A stretch of DNA of 64,000 nucleotides, taken from the NCBI RefSeq assembly GCF_016613535.2, contig NZ_CP071518.1:2852001-2916000 (forward strand), written 5' to 3'. The position numbers and the translations under genes are program-made. Origin of the DNA: Lysobacter solisilvae (GTDB taxonomy: Bacteria > Pseudomonadota > Gammaproteobacteria > Xanthomonadales > Xanthomonadaceae). The notes under the pieces were generated by a model that saw only the letters and a program-made list of their open reading frames with translations, was not told the DNA's origin and searched no databases. Positions 44,696 to 53,661 of the stretch are shown here, piece after piece. Positions within the stretch are counted from its first letter, which is position 1. Every line of letters begins with the position of its first letter.

Positions 44696-45027
44696 CGCAG
44701 CCTCTTGATCCGCTCGGCCGGGCTCACCACGTCGGTCAGGCGAACGCCGAAGCGGTCGTTGACCACCACCACTTCGCCCTGGGCGATGAGGGTGCCGTTG
44801 ACGTACACGTCCAGCGGCTCGCCGGCGGCGCGATCGAGTTCGACCACCGAGCCCTGGTTGAGCTGCAGCAGGTTGCGGATCGGGATGCGCGCCCGGCCGA
44901 CCTCCAGCGAGAGCGACACCGGTACGTCCAGGATAACGTCCAAGTTGAGGTCGCCCCCGGGGCCCATGGCATCGGCGGTCAGCGGATCGAAGGCGGCGCG
45001 GGCCGCGGCAGAGTCGGATGCGTTCAT
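44692..45027 (-). CDS. fliN: Flagellar motor switch protein FliN
   Basis: A 111-residue switch protein with the SpoA domain: LDVPVSLSLEVGRARIPIRNLLQL, VVELDRAAGEPLDVYVNG and VVNDRFGVRLTDVVSP. FliN forms the lower C-ring with FliM and FliG, helps export and binds CheY-P with FliM. Start overlaps the fliM stop by four bases. Confidence 0.97.
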   Translation of the reverse strand: MNASDSAAARAAFDPLTADAMGPGGDLNLDVILDVPVSLSLEVGRARIPIRNLLQLNQGSVVELDRAAGEPLDVYVNGTLIAQGEVVVVNDRFGVRLTDVVSPAERIKRLR

Positions 45028-46034
45028 GGGATCGCCGTCAGGGATTCGAAGGAAGAAGTGGAGGTGCGCGCAGCGTTGACCTGCGTGACCTTGATGGCAT
45101 TGCGGCCGTTGTGGGTGCCGAACTCGCCGGCGAACATCGGCATCTGCTCGACCTGCACCTGCACGACGGGCAGCAGGTCGATCGGGATGATGTCGCCCAC
45201 GCGCAGGTTGGACAGTTCGCGCAGGCTGATCTGCCGCCGCGCGATCGCCGAGCTGACCTCGACTTCCGCGTCCTGCAGCTGCACCCGCATGGCCCGCGTC
45301 CAGCTCTCGTCCTTCTCGATGCGGTCGCTCTGCACGCCGGCGTCGAGCTGCTCGCGGATGGGTTCGAGCATCGCGTAGGGAATGGCCACGTGCAGCTCGC
45401 CGCCGCCGCCTTCCAGTTCGACGTGGAAGCGGCTGACGACGATGTAGTCGCGCGGACTGATGATGTTGGCGAAGTGCGGGTTGATCTCGGAATTCAGGTA
45501 TTCGAATTCGACCGGCATCACCGGGGCCCAGGCCTCCACCAGGTCGGAGAAGGTCTGCTTGAGCAGCAGCTGGATCACCCGCATCTCGGTCGGCGTGAAC
45601 TCGCGCCCCTCGATCTTGGCCGGGTACTTGCCCGCGCCGCCGAAGAAGTTGTCGACCACGGTGAAGACCAGGCGCGGTTCGTAGGTCACCAGCGCCGTGC
45701 CGCGCAGCGGCTTCATCTTCACCAGGTTGAGGTTGGTGGGGACCTGCAGCGAGTGCATGTACTCGCCGAAACGGACCAAGTCGATGCCGCGCACGGACAG
45801 GTCGGCCGAGCGGCGCAGCAGGTTGAACAGACCGATACGCCAGGTGCGGGCGAAACGTTCGTTGATCATCTCCAGCGTGGGCAGCTTGCCCCGGACGATG
45901 CGGTCCTGGCTGGCGAAGTCGTACTGGCGTGCCTCGCCCGGCGCCGGCGGCGGTTCGGTCTCCACCGCACCGCTGTCGACGCCGTGGAGCAGGGCATCGA
46001 TCTCGTCCTGCGAGAGGAGGTCGGCGCCCATCAT
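45024..46034 (-). CDS. fliM: Flagellar motor switch protein FliM
   Basis: A 336-residue switch protein. The N-terminal CheY-binding peptide DLLSQDEIDALLHG is followed by the CheC-like middle domain (FGEYMHSLQVPTNLNLVKMKPLRG) and the C-terminal SpoA domain (GDIIPIDLLP). It translates CheY-P binding into reversal of rotation. ATG 46034 overlaps the last base of the fliL stop (TGATG); a second ATG follows directly. Confidence 0.97.
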   Translation of the reverse strand: MMGADLLSQDEIDALLHGVDSGAVETEPPPAPGEARQYDFASQDRIVRGKLPTLEMINERFARTWRIGLFNLLRRSADLSVRGIDLVRFGEYMHSLQVPTNLNLVKMKPLRGTALVTYEPRLVFTVVDNFFGGAGKYPAKIEGREFTPTEMRVIQLLLKQTFSDLVEAWAPVMPVEFEYLNSEINPHFANIISPRDYIVVSRFHVELEGGGGELHVAIPYAMLEPIREQLDAGVQSDRIEKDESWTRAMRVQLQDAEVEVSSAIARRQISLRELSNLRVGDIIPIDLLPVVQVQVEQMPMFAGEFGTHNGRNAIKVTQVNAARTSTSSFESLTAIP

Positions 46035-46531
46035 CACTGCGTCACCAGGCTGGTGAAGATGACCGCTTCGATCTTGTCGGCGGCCGCTTCCTGCCGCAGC
46101 ACCTGCCGCACTTCGGTCAGCGCGCTGGCCTGCAGCCGCTCCTTGCCGCTGCGCTGGCCCAGCTGCGCGCTCGACTGCTGTCCGAACAGCAGCAGCAGCC
46201 GGTTGCGGATCGCCGGTGCGTGCTGCTCGAGCGCGGTGCGGGTATCGGCGTCGCGGGTCACCAGCTGGACGTCGGCCTGCAGGTAGCGGACGGAGTCGTC
46301 GTCGGTCAGATTGACCACGAACGCCGGCTCCAGCGCGAAATATTGCGCTGGCGAACGGACGGGACCGGCCTTCTTCTGCACGGCATGCGTGGCGTTCTGC
46401 CGCGCCTGCCACCACCACCAGCCGCCGCCGCCCGCGCCGCCGAGGACGCAGACCGTGACGATGACCCACAGCAGCTTGCGCCCCTTTTTTTTCGGCGTGG
46501 TCTTGGCGGTGGCTTCAGCGGTCGAGGACAC
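46034..46531 (-). CDS. fliL: Flagellar basal body protein FliL
   Basis: A 165-residue membrane protein: a basic N-terminus (TTPKKKGRK), one helix (LLWVIVTVCVLGG) followed by a glycine and tryptophan stretch (GGGGWWWW), then the periplasmic FliL domain (FALEPAFVVNL, RYLQADVQL, EVRQVLRQE). FliL supports stator function. It is the first gene of the large fliL operon and has a sigma-54 promoter 35 bases upstream. Confidence 0.95.
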   Translation of the reverse strand: MSSTAEATAKTTPKKKGRKLLWVIVTVCVLGGAGGGGWWWWQARQNATHAVQKKAGPVRSPAQYFALEPAFVVNLTDDDSVRYLQADVQLVTRDADTRTALEQHAPAIRNRLLLLFGQQSSAQLGQRSGKERLQASALTEVRQVLRQEAAADKIEAVIFTSLVTQ

Positions 46532-46565
46532 GTACGGGCACTCCGGCGGGGCGATGCCGGATCAG

Positions 46566-46581
46566 TGCAAGCCGCGTGCCT
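46566..46581 (-). promoter_or_regulatory. Sigma-54 promoter for the fliL operon
   Basis: The minus strand reads AGGCACGCGGCTTGCA. The GG (-24) and GC (-12) are ten bases apart, as required, and GGCACG plus TTGCA match the consensus TGGCACG-N4-TTGCA apart from the first base. The predicted start lies about 24 bases before fliL. The rest of the 362-base gap 46532-46893 shows no gene. Confidence 0.88.
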
Positions 46582-46893
46582 GCAGACCCGCCGGGGTTTT
46601 GACGTGAAACTGAAGCGGGGAGCGCCGGTTGCTTGACGGCGCTGGACCGCGCGATTCGGACTGCTCCAGGACAGTACGATCCGGGACCCCACCGATCCAG
46701 GCGGCGCGATGTTCGGCGGCGTGATCGTCACGACGCGGTTGTTGACCGCGCCCCGCCGGCCTCAGGCGTACTCGTCGAGCAGGCCGCGCCGATGGATCGC
46801 GCTGGCGGCCGCTGTACCCGCGATGTCCTCGCGCTCGCCATGCGGATCGGAGCCGTCGGTCCGGAAGGCTGCCGCCTGGCCGGAGGGCGCTCC

Positions 46894-47892
46894 CTAGGAT
46901 TGCCGTTGCCCAACGTCCGCCTGCCCCAGCTGGAGGCCGTGCTGGCCTAGCAGTTCGCGCAGTCGCGGTACGCTGGCTTCCAGAGCGGCCCGGACTTCGA
47001 CGTGGGTGCTGTGGAACTGGGCATCCACGCGCGAGCCATCCAGTTGCAGGCTCACTTCGATCGGGCCGAGGTGTTCGGGATTGAGGCGGATCTGCGCCTG
47101 GCCCAGGCGCTGCTCGGCCATCCAGGCGATGCGGGCGCCGAATCCGTCTTCGAAGCCGGCGTCGGGATCGGCGGGCACGGGCAATGGGGCAGACACCGCG
47201 GTCGCTTCGCGTGCGGGCGAGGGCGCCGCCGTCCCGCCGACGCCGGACAGGAATCCGTCGAATGCCGAGGCGGCGTCACTGCTGCCCGACGTCGCCGTGC
47301 CGGCATCTACCAGGCCCGTCTCCGTCGCGCCGGCGGGCAGGGTGCCGAGGACCGTTGCCGCCCCGACGTCCGAAGCCGGTCCCGCCGCCGTCAGAGTCAG
47401 CGTCGGCAGAAACGGTGCGTCGAACGCGCCCGTTTGGCCTGCCGTGGTGGCCGCCACGGGACCCGGTGAGGTCGCTGCGCTGCCCGCGCCTGGCGTTGCG
47501 CCAGACGCGGTCGCGGGAACGGCCGCTGCGGGAACCGCGGCCGCGGGCAGGGCCCATGCGCCGGCCAGCAGGGCCAGCAACTGTTCGGGCGTCGCCGCTG
47601 CCGGCGCCGCTTCGGATGTCGGGGGTTCTGGTGCCGCCACGGTGGGTGCGGCCGCGGGCGGAAGTCCCTGCGCCGGAGGCGCAAGCAAGGCGTCGAAGGC
47701 GCTGCCGTCGGGCGCTGCGTTGGCGGGCGCATCCGGGCGGGCCATGCCTTTCAGACCGGTCGCGGGAGCGTGGGCGGGCGCGGCGTTTGTTGGCGCGGCC
47801 GCCTCACCCTGGGCCGACGCGGCCGGACCGGCGGGACGGGGCGGCGCCGGCACGGCGGCGGGAGCACCCGGCAGCGTGGCATTGCCGGCCAT
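46894..47892 (-). CDS. fliK: Flagellar hook-length control protein FliK
   Basis: A 332-residue FliK. The first 240 residues are Ala/Pro/Gly-rich and low complexity, serving as the ruler. The C-terminal domain (about 245-330) is conserved: RIAWMAEQRLGQAQIRLNPEHLGPIEVSL and HVEVRAALEASVPRLRELL. It measures hook length and signals FlhB to switch export. The ATG at 47892 overlaps the last base of the fliJ stop (TGATG). It is the last gene of the fliE operon. Confidence 0.9.
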   Translation of the reverse strand: MAGNATLPGAPAAVPAPPRPAGPAASAQGEAAAPTNAAPAHAPATGLKGMARPDAPANAAPDGSAFDALLAPPAQGLPPAAAPTVAAPEPPTSEAAPAAATPEQLLALLAGAWALPAAAVPAAAVPATASGATPGAGSAATSPGPVAATTAGQTGAFDAPFLPTLTLTAAGPASDVGAATVLGTLPAGATETGLVDAGTATSGSSDAASAFDGFLSGVGGTAAPSPAREATAVSAPLPVPADPDAGFEDGFGARIAWMAEQRLGQAQIRLNPEHLGPIEVSLQLDGSRVDAQFHSTHVEVRAALEASVPRLRELLGQHGLQLGQADVGQRQS

Positions 47893-48347
47893 CACGGCGT
47901 CGGTTCCTTGTCGGCGGTGCCGGTGAGTTCCGGCCCGCGCCTGCGCGCACCGAGGTCGTCGAGCTCGCGCTGGACGCGCTGGTCGGCCTCGCGCGTCTCG
48001 CGGGCCTTGTAGCTGTCGGACAACTGCTCCAGCACCTTGGTCTCGCGGCTGGCCAGCATCAGGCGCATGCGTTCCACGTCGCTGAGCTGGCGGTTGTGGT
48101 CGACGATGCCGGCCTGCTGCACGACGGCCGCGTTCAGCCGCTCGCGGAAGGCCAGGCGGTTCACCAGCAGCGCGGGCGTCGTCGTGGCAACCGGCGCGGC
48201 GGCGTATTCCTCGGCGTAGCGGCGCAGCGCTTCCAGCCGCTCCTGCTGCTCGGCCAGCTGGCGGTCGCGCTCGGCCACCTCGCGGGCGGCGGTGTCCTGG
48301 CGCTGCTGCACCACCTTGAGCAGGGGATCGAGACGTCGCGAACGCAT
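47892..48347 (-). CDS. fliJ: Flagellar export chaperone FliJ
   Basis: A 151-residue, almost entirely alpha-helical protein with long coiled coils (RLDPLLKVVQQRQDTAARE, ERMRLMLASRETKVLEQL). FliJ links the ATPase FliI to the export gate. Sequence identity in this family is low; the assignment rests on size, coiled coils and the position between fliI and fliK. Confidence 0.88.
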   Translation of the reverse strand: MRSRRLDPLLKVVQQRQDTAAREVAERDRQLAEQQERLEALRRYAEEYAAAPVATTTPALLVNRLAFRERLNAAVVQQAGIVDHNRQLSDVERMRLMLASRETKVLEQLSDSYKARETREADQRVQRELDDLGARRRGPELTGTADKEPTP

Positions 48348-48374
48348 CGGGTCAGGTCTCCGCGGGAGGCGTCA

Positions 48375-49745
48375 TCAAAGGGAGGTTTCGTCGAGCAGGC
48401 GCGCCAGGGCGGCGCGGCTGGCTTCGACATTGGCGGCCTGCGCGACATCCTGGCCGAGGAACTGCTGGATCGCCGGCCACCGCGCCATGGCTTCGTCGAC
48501 CGCCGGGTCGCTGCCGCGCTGGTAGGCGCCGATGGCGATCAGGTCGCGCTGCGCGCTGTAGGCGGCCATCAGCCGCTTGAGCTTGCGGATGCGCTCGCGC
48601 CACGGTGCATCGGTGATGTCCTGCATGACGCGGCTGACCGACACCTCGATGTCGATCGCCGGGTACTGGCCGGCGTCGGCGATGCGGCGGGTCAGCACGA
48701 TGTGGCCATCCAGGATCGCGCGAGCGGCATCGGCGATGGGCTCCTGCTGGTCGTCGCCCTCGGTGAGCACCGTGTAGAAGGCGGTGATCGAGCCCAGGCC
48801 GTCGGCGCCGTTGCCGGCGCGCTCCACCAGCCCGGGCAGCTTGGCGAAAACCGAAGGCGGATAACCGCGGGTGGTCGGTGGTTCGCCCACCGACAAACCG
48901 ATCTCGCGCTGGGCATGGGCGAAGCGGGTGAGCGAATCCATCAGCAGCAGCACGTGCAGGCCCTGGTCGCGATACCACTCGGCGATCGCGGTCGCGCGCA
49001 GGGCGCCGTGCAGGCGCGCCAGCGGCGGCCGGTCGGCGGGCGCGGCCACGACGACCGAGCGGCGCAGGCCTTCCTCGCCCAGCGTGCTCTCGACGAAATC
49101 GCGTACTTCGCGGCCGCGTTCGCCGATCAGCCCCACGACGATCACGTCGGCGGCGGTGTAGCGGGTCATCATGCCCAGCAGGGTGGACTTGCCCACGCCC
49201 GAGCCCGCGAACAGGCCCACGCGCTGGCCGCGGCCGATCGGCAGCATGGCGTTGATCGCGCGCACGCCGACGTCGAGCGAGCGGGTGATGGGTTCGCGCA
49301 TCAGCGGATTGATCGGGGTGCCGGCCAAGCCCACGAAGTGTTCGGCGCGCACCGGGCCGCGACCGTCGAGCGGCACGCCGTCGTTGTCGATCACGCGGCC
49401 CAGCAGTCCCTCGCCCACGGCGACTTCACCGCGACGCTGCGTCGGCACGACGCGGGCATTGGGCAGCAGGCCTTCCAGGTTGGCGGTCGGCATCAGGAAG
49501 GTGCGGTCGCCGCTGAAGCCGACCACCTCGGCGTCGACCCAGCGGCCGCCGAAGGTTTCCACGCGGCAGCGCGAACCCATCGGGGCGCTGCAGCCGGAGG
49601 CTTCCAGGGTGAGGCCCACCGCGCGGCGCAGCACGCCTTCGCGCGCCAGGCCCGCCGATGGCGGCTGCGGATCGCGGGCGCGCAGCTGCGCGGCCAGGCG
49701 CAGGTTGCGCGCTTCCTGCCAGTGGGAGGCGGGCGTGGCGCTCAT
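48375..49745 (-). CDS. fliI: Flagellar export ATPase FliI
   Basis: A 456-residue F1-type ATPase with Walker A GLFAGSGVGKSTLLG (near residue 180), the GERGREV motif and Walker B VLLLMDSLTRFAHAQREI. The hexamer energises the flagellar export apparatus. ATG 49745 overlaps the fliH stop by four bases; a longer frame to 49793 would enter fliH. Confidence 0.97.
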   Translation of the reverse strand: MSATPASHWQEARNLRLAAQLRARDPQPPSAGLAREGVLRRAVGLTLEASGCSAPMGSRCRVETFGGRWVDAEVVGFSGDRTFLMPTANLEGLLPNARVVPTQRRGEVAVGEGLLGRVIDNDGVPLDGRGPVRAEHFVGLAGTPINPLMREPITRSLDVGVRAINAMLPIGRGQRVGLFAGSGVGKSTLLGMMTRYTAADVIVVGLIGERGREVRDFVESTLGEEGLRRSVVVAAPADRPPLARLHGALRATAIAEWYRDQGLHVLLLMDSLTRFAHAQREIGLSVGEPPTTRGYPPSVFAKLPGLVERAGNGADGLGSITAFYTVLTEGDDQQEPIADAARAILDGHIVLTRRIADAGQYPAIDIEVSVSRVMQDITDAPWRERIRKLKRLMAAYSAQRDLIAIGAYQRGSDPAVDEAMARWPAIQQFLGQDVAQAANVEASRAALARLLDETSL

Positions 49746-50368
49746 GGATTGCGGTCCGCGGGGCCCGCGGCCAGCGTGGCGTCGAGCACGCATTGCAGGC
49801 GCGCGGCCAGCGTGCCGTCGATGCGCACGCTTTCGCTGTTCAGGCGCAGCTCGCCGCGGCCCAGCGCCGCGTCGATGACCAGGCGCACGCCGTCCAGGCC
49901 GGCCAAGTGCGGGGCCAGCACGCCGAAATCGTCCGGATGCAGGCGCAGTTCCATTTCACGGCTGCCGCTGCCCACCGCGTCCAGCGCTTCGCGTACCAGG
50001 TCGGCCAGCAGCGTGGGATCGGCGTGGTATTCGCGGCCGAGCAGGGTGCCGGTGATGCGCACGGCCAAGTCGGCCAGCGCGTCGGCGACCTCGCCGTCCA
50101 GGCGCGCGAGCGGACGGGTGAAGCCGTCGAGGATGCCTTCGATCTGCGCGATCATCCGGCGCACTTCGCCCTGGCCGGCGGCCAGGCCTTCGGCGTGGCC
50201 ACGCGCGAAACCCTCGGCATGCGCGGCCGCTTCCAGCGCCTGCAGTTCCTCCACGCTCGGCGGCGAGGGCAGCGGCAGGTCCTGCATCGGCGTCGCCAGG
50301 CCCGGCGCCATCCAGCGCACGGCGGGACCGGTCGGGGCGAACGGATTGTCGGCGGCCAGCGCGCTCAT
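49742..50368 (-). CDS. fliH: Flagellar assembly protein FliH
   Basis: A 208-residue regulator of FliI. The N-terminus is proline-rich; the central helix contains GxxxG-type repeats (AHAEGFARGHAEGLAAGQGE), a family hallmark. The C-terminal domain (LRLHPDDFGVLAPHL) binds FliI and FliN. Overlaps fliG and fliI by four bases each. Confidence 0.93.
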   Translation of the reverse strand: MSALAADNPFAPTGPAVRWMAPGLATPMQDLPLPSPPSVEELQALEAAAHAEGFARGHAEGLAAGQGEVRRMIAQIEGILDGFTRPLARLDGEVADALADLAVRITGTLLGREYHADPTLLADLVREALDAVGSGSREMELRLHPDDFGVLAPHLAGLDGVRLVIDAALGRGELRLNSESVRIDGTLAARLQCVLDATLAAGPADRNP

Positions 50369-51369
50369 ACGAAGGCCTCGGCCTTCGCCGACAACTGGAT
50401 CTCACCGCTCTCGGCCATCTTGCGCACGATGGCGAGGATTTCCTTCTGCGCGGCTTCGACTTCGACCAGGCGCACGGGACCGCGAGCCTCCATGTCCTCC
50501 AGCAGGATCTCCGCGGCGCGCTGGGACATGTTGGTGGTGACCTTCTCCTTGACCTTCGCATCGGCGCCGCGCAGGGCAAGCGCCAGGCGCTCGCTGGGCA
50601 CGTCGCGCAGCACCGACTGCATGGCGCGGTCGTCCAGGTCGGCCAGGTTGTCGAAGACGAACATCAGGTCGCGGATCCGGCCGCCCAGTTCGCCGTCGAT
50701 CTCGCCGATCGAGCCCAGGATCACTTCGTCCTGGCCCGAATCCATGAAGTTGAGGATGTTGGCGGCGACCTTGATGCCGCCGACCGACGAGGACTTGATG
50801 TTCTGGCTGCCGGCGAACTGGCGCTGCATCACGTCGTTGAGTTCGTTGAGCGCGTGCGGCGGAATGCCGTCGAGCGTGGCCAGGCGCAGCAGGACGTCCA
50901 CGCGCACGCGATCGGCCAGGCACTTGAGCACTTCGGCGGCCTGGTCGCTGTCCAGGTGGGCCATGACGATGGCGATGATCTGCGGATGCTCGTTGCGCAC
51001 CAGTTCGGCGATCGCCCTGGGCTCCATCCACTTGAGCGAATCCAGGCCCGAGGTGTTGCGGCCCATCAGGATGCGGTCGATCAGGCTGCTGGCGCGTTCC
51101 TCGCCCAGCGCCTGGGTGAGCACGGCGCGCACGTATTCGTCGGCGGCCGAACCCGATACGCCGGGCTGGGCCAGCGTGTCGACGAAGTCGTCGAAGACAT
51201 GGGCGACCACGTCGCGCGTCACGCCACCGACCGAGGTCATGGCCACGCCGAGCTTCTGCACTTCCTTGGCGCCCATGTGCTTGAGCACCTCGGCGGCCTG
51301 CGCCTCGCCGAGCGAGAGCAGGACGATCGCGGCGCGCTGCACGCCGGACAGGACGGCGGGATCAGCCAT
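50365..51369 (-). CDS. fliG: Flagellar motor switch protein FliG
   Basis: A 334-residue rotor protein with the three FliG domains: N-terminal FliF-binding part (GVQRAAIVLLSLGEAQAAEVL), middle domain with the EHPQIIAIVMAHLD signature and C-terminal domain with the charged stator-facing helix (MFVFDNLADLDDRAMQSVLRDV). It converts stator work into torque. It overlaps fliF by eight bases. Confidence 0.97.
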   Translation of the reverse strand: MADPAVLSGVQRAAIVLLSLGEAQAAEVLKHMGAKEVQKLGVAMTSVGGVTRDVVAHVFDDFVDTLAQPGVSGSAADEYVRAVLTQALGEERASSLIDRILMGRNTSGLDSLKWMEPRAIAELVRNEHPQIIAIVMAHLDSDQAAEVLKCLADRVRVDVLLRLATLDGIPPHALNELNDVMQRQFAGSQNIKSSSVGGIKVAANILNFMDSGQDEVILGSIGEIDGELGGRIRDLMFVFDNLADLDDRAMQSVLRDVPSERLALALRGADAKVKEKVTTNMSQRAAEILLEDMEARGPVRLVEVEAAQKEILAIVRKMAESGEIQLSAKAEAFV

Positions 51370-53065
51370 CGGCTTCCACCCATCCGCGTACGACCTGGGC
51401 CACGCGCTTGGCGTCGGTGTTGACCGCGGTGCGCGCGACCTCGAGCTTCTCGTCGAAATTCATGGCGGCCTGCTGCTGCGCGACAGCGCGTGGGGACTGC
51501 TGCGGAGAAAGCGACACCTGGATCTCCTCGTCCCGCTCGACCAGTTCCACGGCGGTCTGCACACGCTTGCGCGGTGACAGGAGCGCGCGGAAGGCGGGGC
51601 GAAGCACCGTGAAGATCAGCACGAGCACGGCCAAGCCGCCCAGGATGGTGCGAAGCAGGTCGCGGGCCCGCGGGTGCTCCCAGATCGGCGGAGAATCGGC
51701 CGCCGGATCAGCGTTCTCGCGGGCGAAGGGCGCGTTGACCACCGACACCACGTCGCCGCGCTGGCCATCGAATCCGATGGCCTGCTGGACGAGCGTCTCG
51801 ATGCGCTTGAGCTCGGCCTCGTTGAGCGGCCGTGCGGCCGGCTTCTTGCCGGTCTCGCCGGCGGCCTGCGGCACGTTGTCCACCAGCACGGCCGCCGTGA
51901 CGCGACGGATGCGGCCGGGCGCCTGGCGCGTATGCGTGAGCACGCGGTCCATTTCGTAATTGCGCACCGCGGTGCGGCTGCCGGGGCCGGAGACCGAGCT
52001 GGCCCCGGCCGGCGTGCCAGCGGCCGGAGCAGGCGCGGCGGCCGCGCCGGTGGCCGCGGCCGGTGCGGTGGTGTTGGCGGCGGTCGGGGAGTTGCTCGCA
52101 CTGCCGGGCACCCCCTGCGCCGGGCCCGTGGCCGCTGCGCCGGCGGCGCCGAAGGTGCCTGACTCGGAGACCTGCTCGCTGCGCACCATCGCGCTCTGCG
52201 GGGCGTAACGCTCGCTGGCTTCCTCGGTCTGGTTGAAGTCCATGTCCACGCTGACCTGCGCGCTGACGCGTCCATGGCCCGTCATCGGTTCCAGCAGTTC
52301 CTGGATGCGCTGCACGTAGACCGCTTCCTGGCGGCGCTGCTGCTCGAACTGCCGGGCGCCCTGCGCGTCCTCGGCACTGGCCTCGTCGCTGGAGAGCATG
52401 CGTCCGAACTGGTCGACGACGGTGACCCGCTCGGGCGCGAGGTCGGGAATGCTGGAGGCCACCAGGTGCACGATGGCCTGCACCTGGCCCTGCTCGAGCG
52501 TGCTGCCGCTGCGCAGTTCCAACACGACCGAGGCGCTGGCCGGTTCGTTCTGTCGCGTGAAGGCGCTGGGCTTGGGCAGGGCCAGGTGGACGCGGGCCTC
52601 GCGGACGGGGCGCAGCGTGCTGATGGTGCGGGCCAGTTCGGTCTGCAGCGCCTGCTGGTAACGCGCGTTTTCGATGAACTGGCTGGTGCCGAAGCCCTGG
52701 TCGCCCTGCATGGATTCGAAGCCCACGCCCTTGTCGCCCTGCAGGCCGGCTTCGGCCAGCGCCATGCGCGCGGCGGCGACCTGGTCGGTGGGCACGGCCA
52801 GCGCGCCGCTGGCCGGATCGATGCGGAAGGGGATCTGCGCGCCGCGCAGCAGCTCGGAGGCTTCGTTGCTGGACTTGGCGTCCAGCCCGGCCTGCACCGG
52901 CACGTAGTCGGGCTTCTGCGTCCAGAAGAACAGCCACAGGCCCACGGCGATCGTGGCCGCCACCAGCGCGATCAGGCCCAGCTGGCGCACCGCGGGAATG
53001 TCCTGCAGGTAGCCCAGGTCGCGTAGGCCGTTCGGGGTGCCCTTGGGAAGTGCGATGACGCTCAT
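51362..53065 (-). CDS. fliF: Flagellar MS-ring protein FliF
   Basis: A 567-residue membrane-ring protein. Helix 1 lies near residues 28-48, the ring-building domains follow (YVPVQAGLDAKSSNEASELL; YQQALQTELARTISTLRPVREARVHLALP), then an Ala/Gly/Pro-rich loop of about 60 residues (near 305-365), helix 2 and a cytoplasmic tail that binds FliG. It is the structural base of the flagellum. The loop is longer than in E. coli. Confidence 0.97.
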   Translation of the reverse strand: MSVIALPKGTPNGLRDLGYLQDIPAVRQLGLIALVAATIAVGLWLFFWTQKPDYVPVQAGLDAKSSNEASELLRGAQIPFRIDPASGALAVPTDQVAAARMALAEAGLQGDKGVGFESMQGDQGFGTSQFIENARYQQALQTELARTISTLRPVREARVHLALPKPSAFTRQNEPASASVVLELRSGSTLEQGQVQAIVHLVASSIPDLAPERVTVVDQFGRMLSSDEASAEDAQGARQFEQQRRQEAVYVQRIQELLEPMTGHGRVSAQVSVDMDFNQTEEASERYAPQSAMVRSEQVSESGTFGAAGAAATGPAQGVPGSASNSPTAANTTAPAAATGAAAAPAPAAGTPAGASSVSGPGSRTAVRNYEMDRVLTHTRQAPGRIRRVTAAVLVDNVPQAAGETGKKPAARPLNEAELKRIETLVQQAIGFDGQRGDVVSVVNAPFARENADPAADSPPIWEHPRARDLLRTILGGLAVLVLIFTVLRPAFRALLSPRKRVQTAVELVERDEEIQVSLSPQQSPRAVAQQQAAMNFDEKLEVARTAVNTDAKRVAQVVRGWVEADG

Positions 53066-53078
53066 GGGATCGAAGGCC

Positions 53079-53193
53079 GGGAACGGGGAACGGGGAACGG
53101 GGAAACAGCACGGATCGCGGGACGCGGGACAGCGCCGGCAGGCGGGTGCGGCAATGGATCAAATGTGCGCATCTGCTTCCGTCCCCCGTTCCC
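53079..53193. repeat. Heptamer repeat with inverted arm between fliE and fliF
   Basis: GAACGGG is repeated three times in a row from 53081, inside a GGGAACGGGG context, and a matching CCCCCGTTCCC arm lies at 53183-53193. The same kind of GGGAACG/CGTTCCC pair flanks 38403-38527. It is non-coding. Confidence 0.6.
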
Positions 53194-53202
53194 TGCTTTT
53201 CA

Positions 53203-53565
53203 TCAGATCGGCATGTTCATGACGTCCTGGTACGCCTGCACCAGCCGGTTGCGTACCTCGACGGTGGCGCGGAAGGCGACCTGGGATTGCTGCATGGCCA
53301 CCATCACGCGGGCCAGGTCCGCGCGCGGGTCGCCCAGTTCGAAGGCCTGCTGCAGTTGCGCGGCGTTGACCTGGGTCTGGTTGACCTTGTCGATCGCCCC
53401 GGACAGCGTCTGCTGGAAGCCCGACGTGCCGGCGCTGTTGCCGATCGCGCCCGGCGCCGTCCCCGACGGGCCGATCGCGGTGCCGGCCGGCACATCGCCC
53501 GCGCCGCGTGCGCGCATTTCATGCGCACGGATCTGGGAGAGGATCGAGGAGATGGCGTCGGTCAT
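53203..53565 (-). CDS. fliE: Flagellar hook-basal body protein FliE
   Basis: A 120-residue protein connecting the MS ring to the rod. The C-terminal helical part FQQTLSGAIDKVNQTQVNAAQLQQAFELG and the end VRNRLVQAYQDVMNMPI are diagnostic. It is the first gene of its operon, preceded by a sigma-54 promoter 37 bases upstream. Confidence 0.96.
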   Translation of the reverse strand: MTDAISSILSQIRAHEMRARGAGDVPAGTAIGPSGTAPGAIGNSAGTSGFQQTLSGAIDKVNQTQVNAAQLQQAFELGDPRADLARVMVAMQQSQVAFRATVEVRNRLVQAYQDVMNMPI

Positions 53566-53601
53566 GGCGTGGTCTGCAACCCGGAGGGCTTGCGATGACT
53601 A

Positions 53602-53617
53602 GGCAAGAGCTGTGCCA
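53602..53617 (-). promoter_or_regulatory. Sigma-54 promoter for the fliE operon
   Basis: The minus strand reads TGGCACAGCTCTTGCC, with GG and GC ten bases apart. The -24 element TGGCAC is perfect and TTGC is present at -12. The predicted start lies about 27 bases before fliE, the same geometry as at fliL. Confidence 0.9.
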
Positions 53618-53661
53618 GAAGCCTCATCCGGACGCCGCCGGAAATCCGCCACCCGCCGGTG

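Noticed and set aside
46532..46893. Small gene between fliK and fliL
   Set aside because: Short open frames on both strands lack ribosome sites and any recognisable domain; the sigma-54 promoter accounts for part of the gap.
47184..50540. Very long plus-strand open frame of over 1100 codons
   Set aside because: It is antisense to fliK, fliJ, fliI and fliH, all with clear homology; high GC content keeps the opposite strand open.
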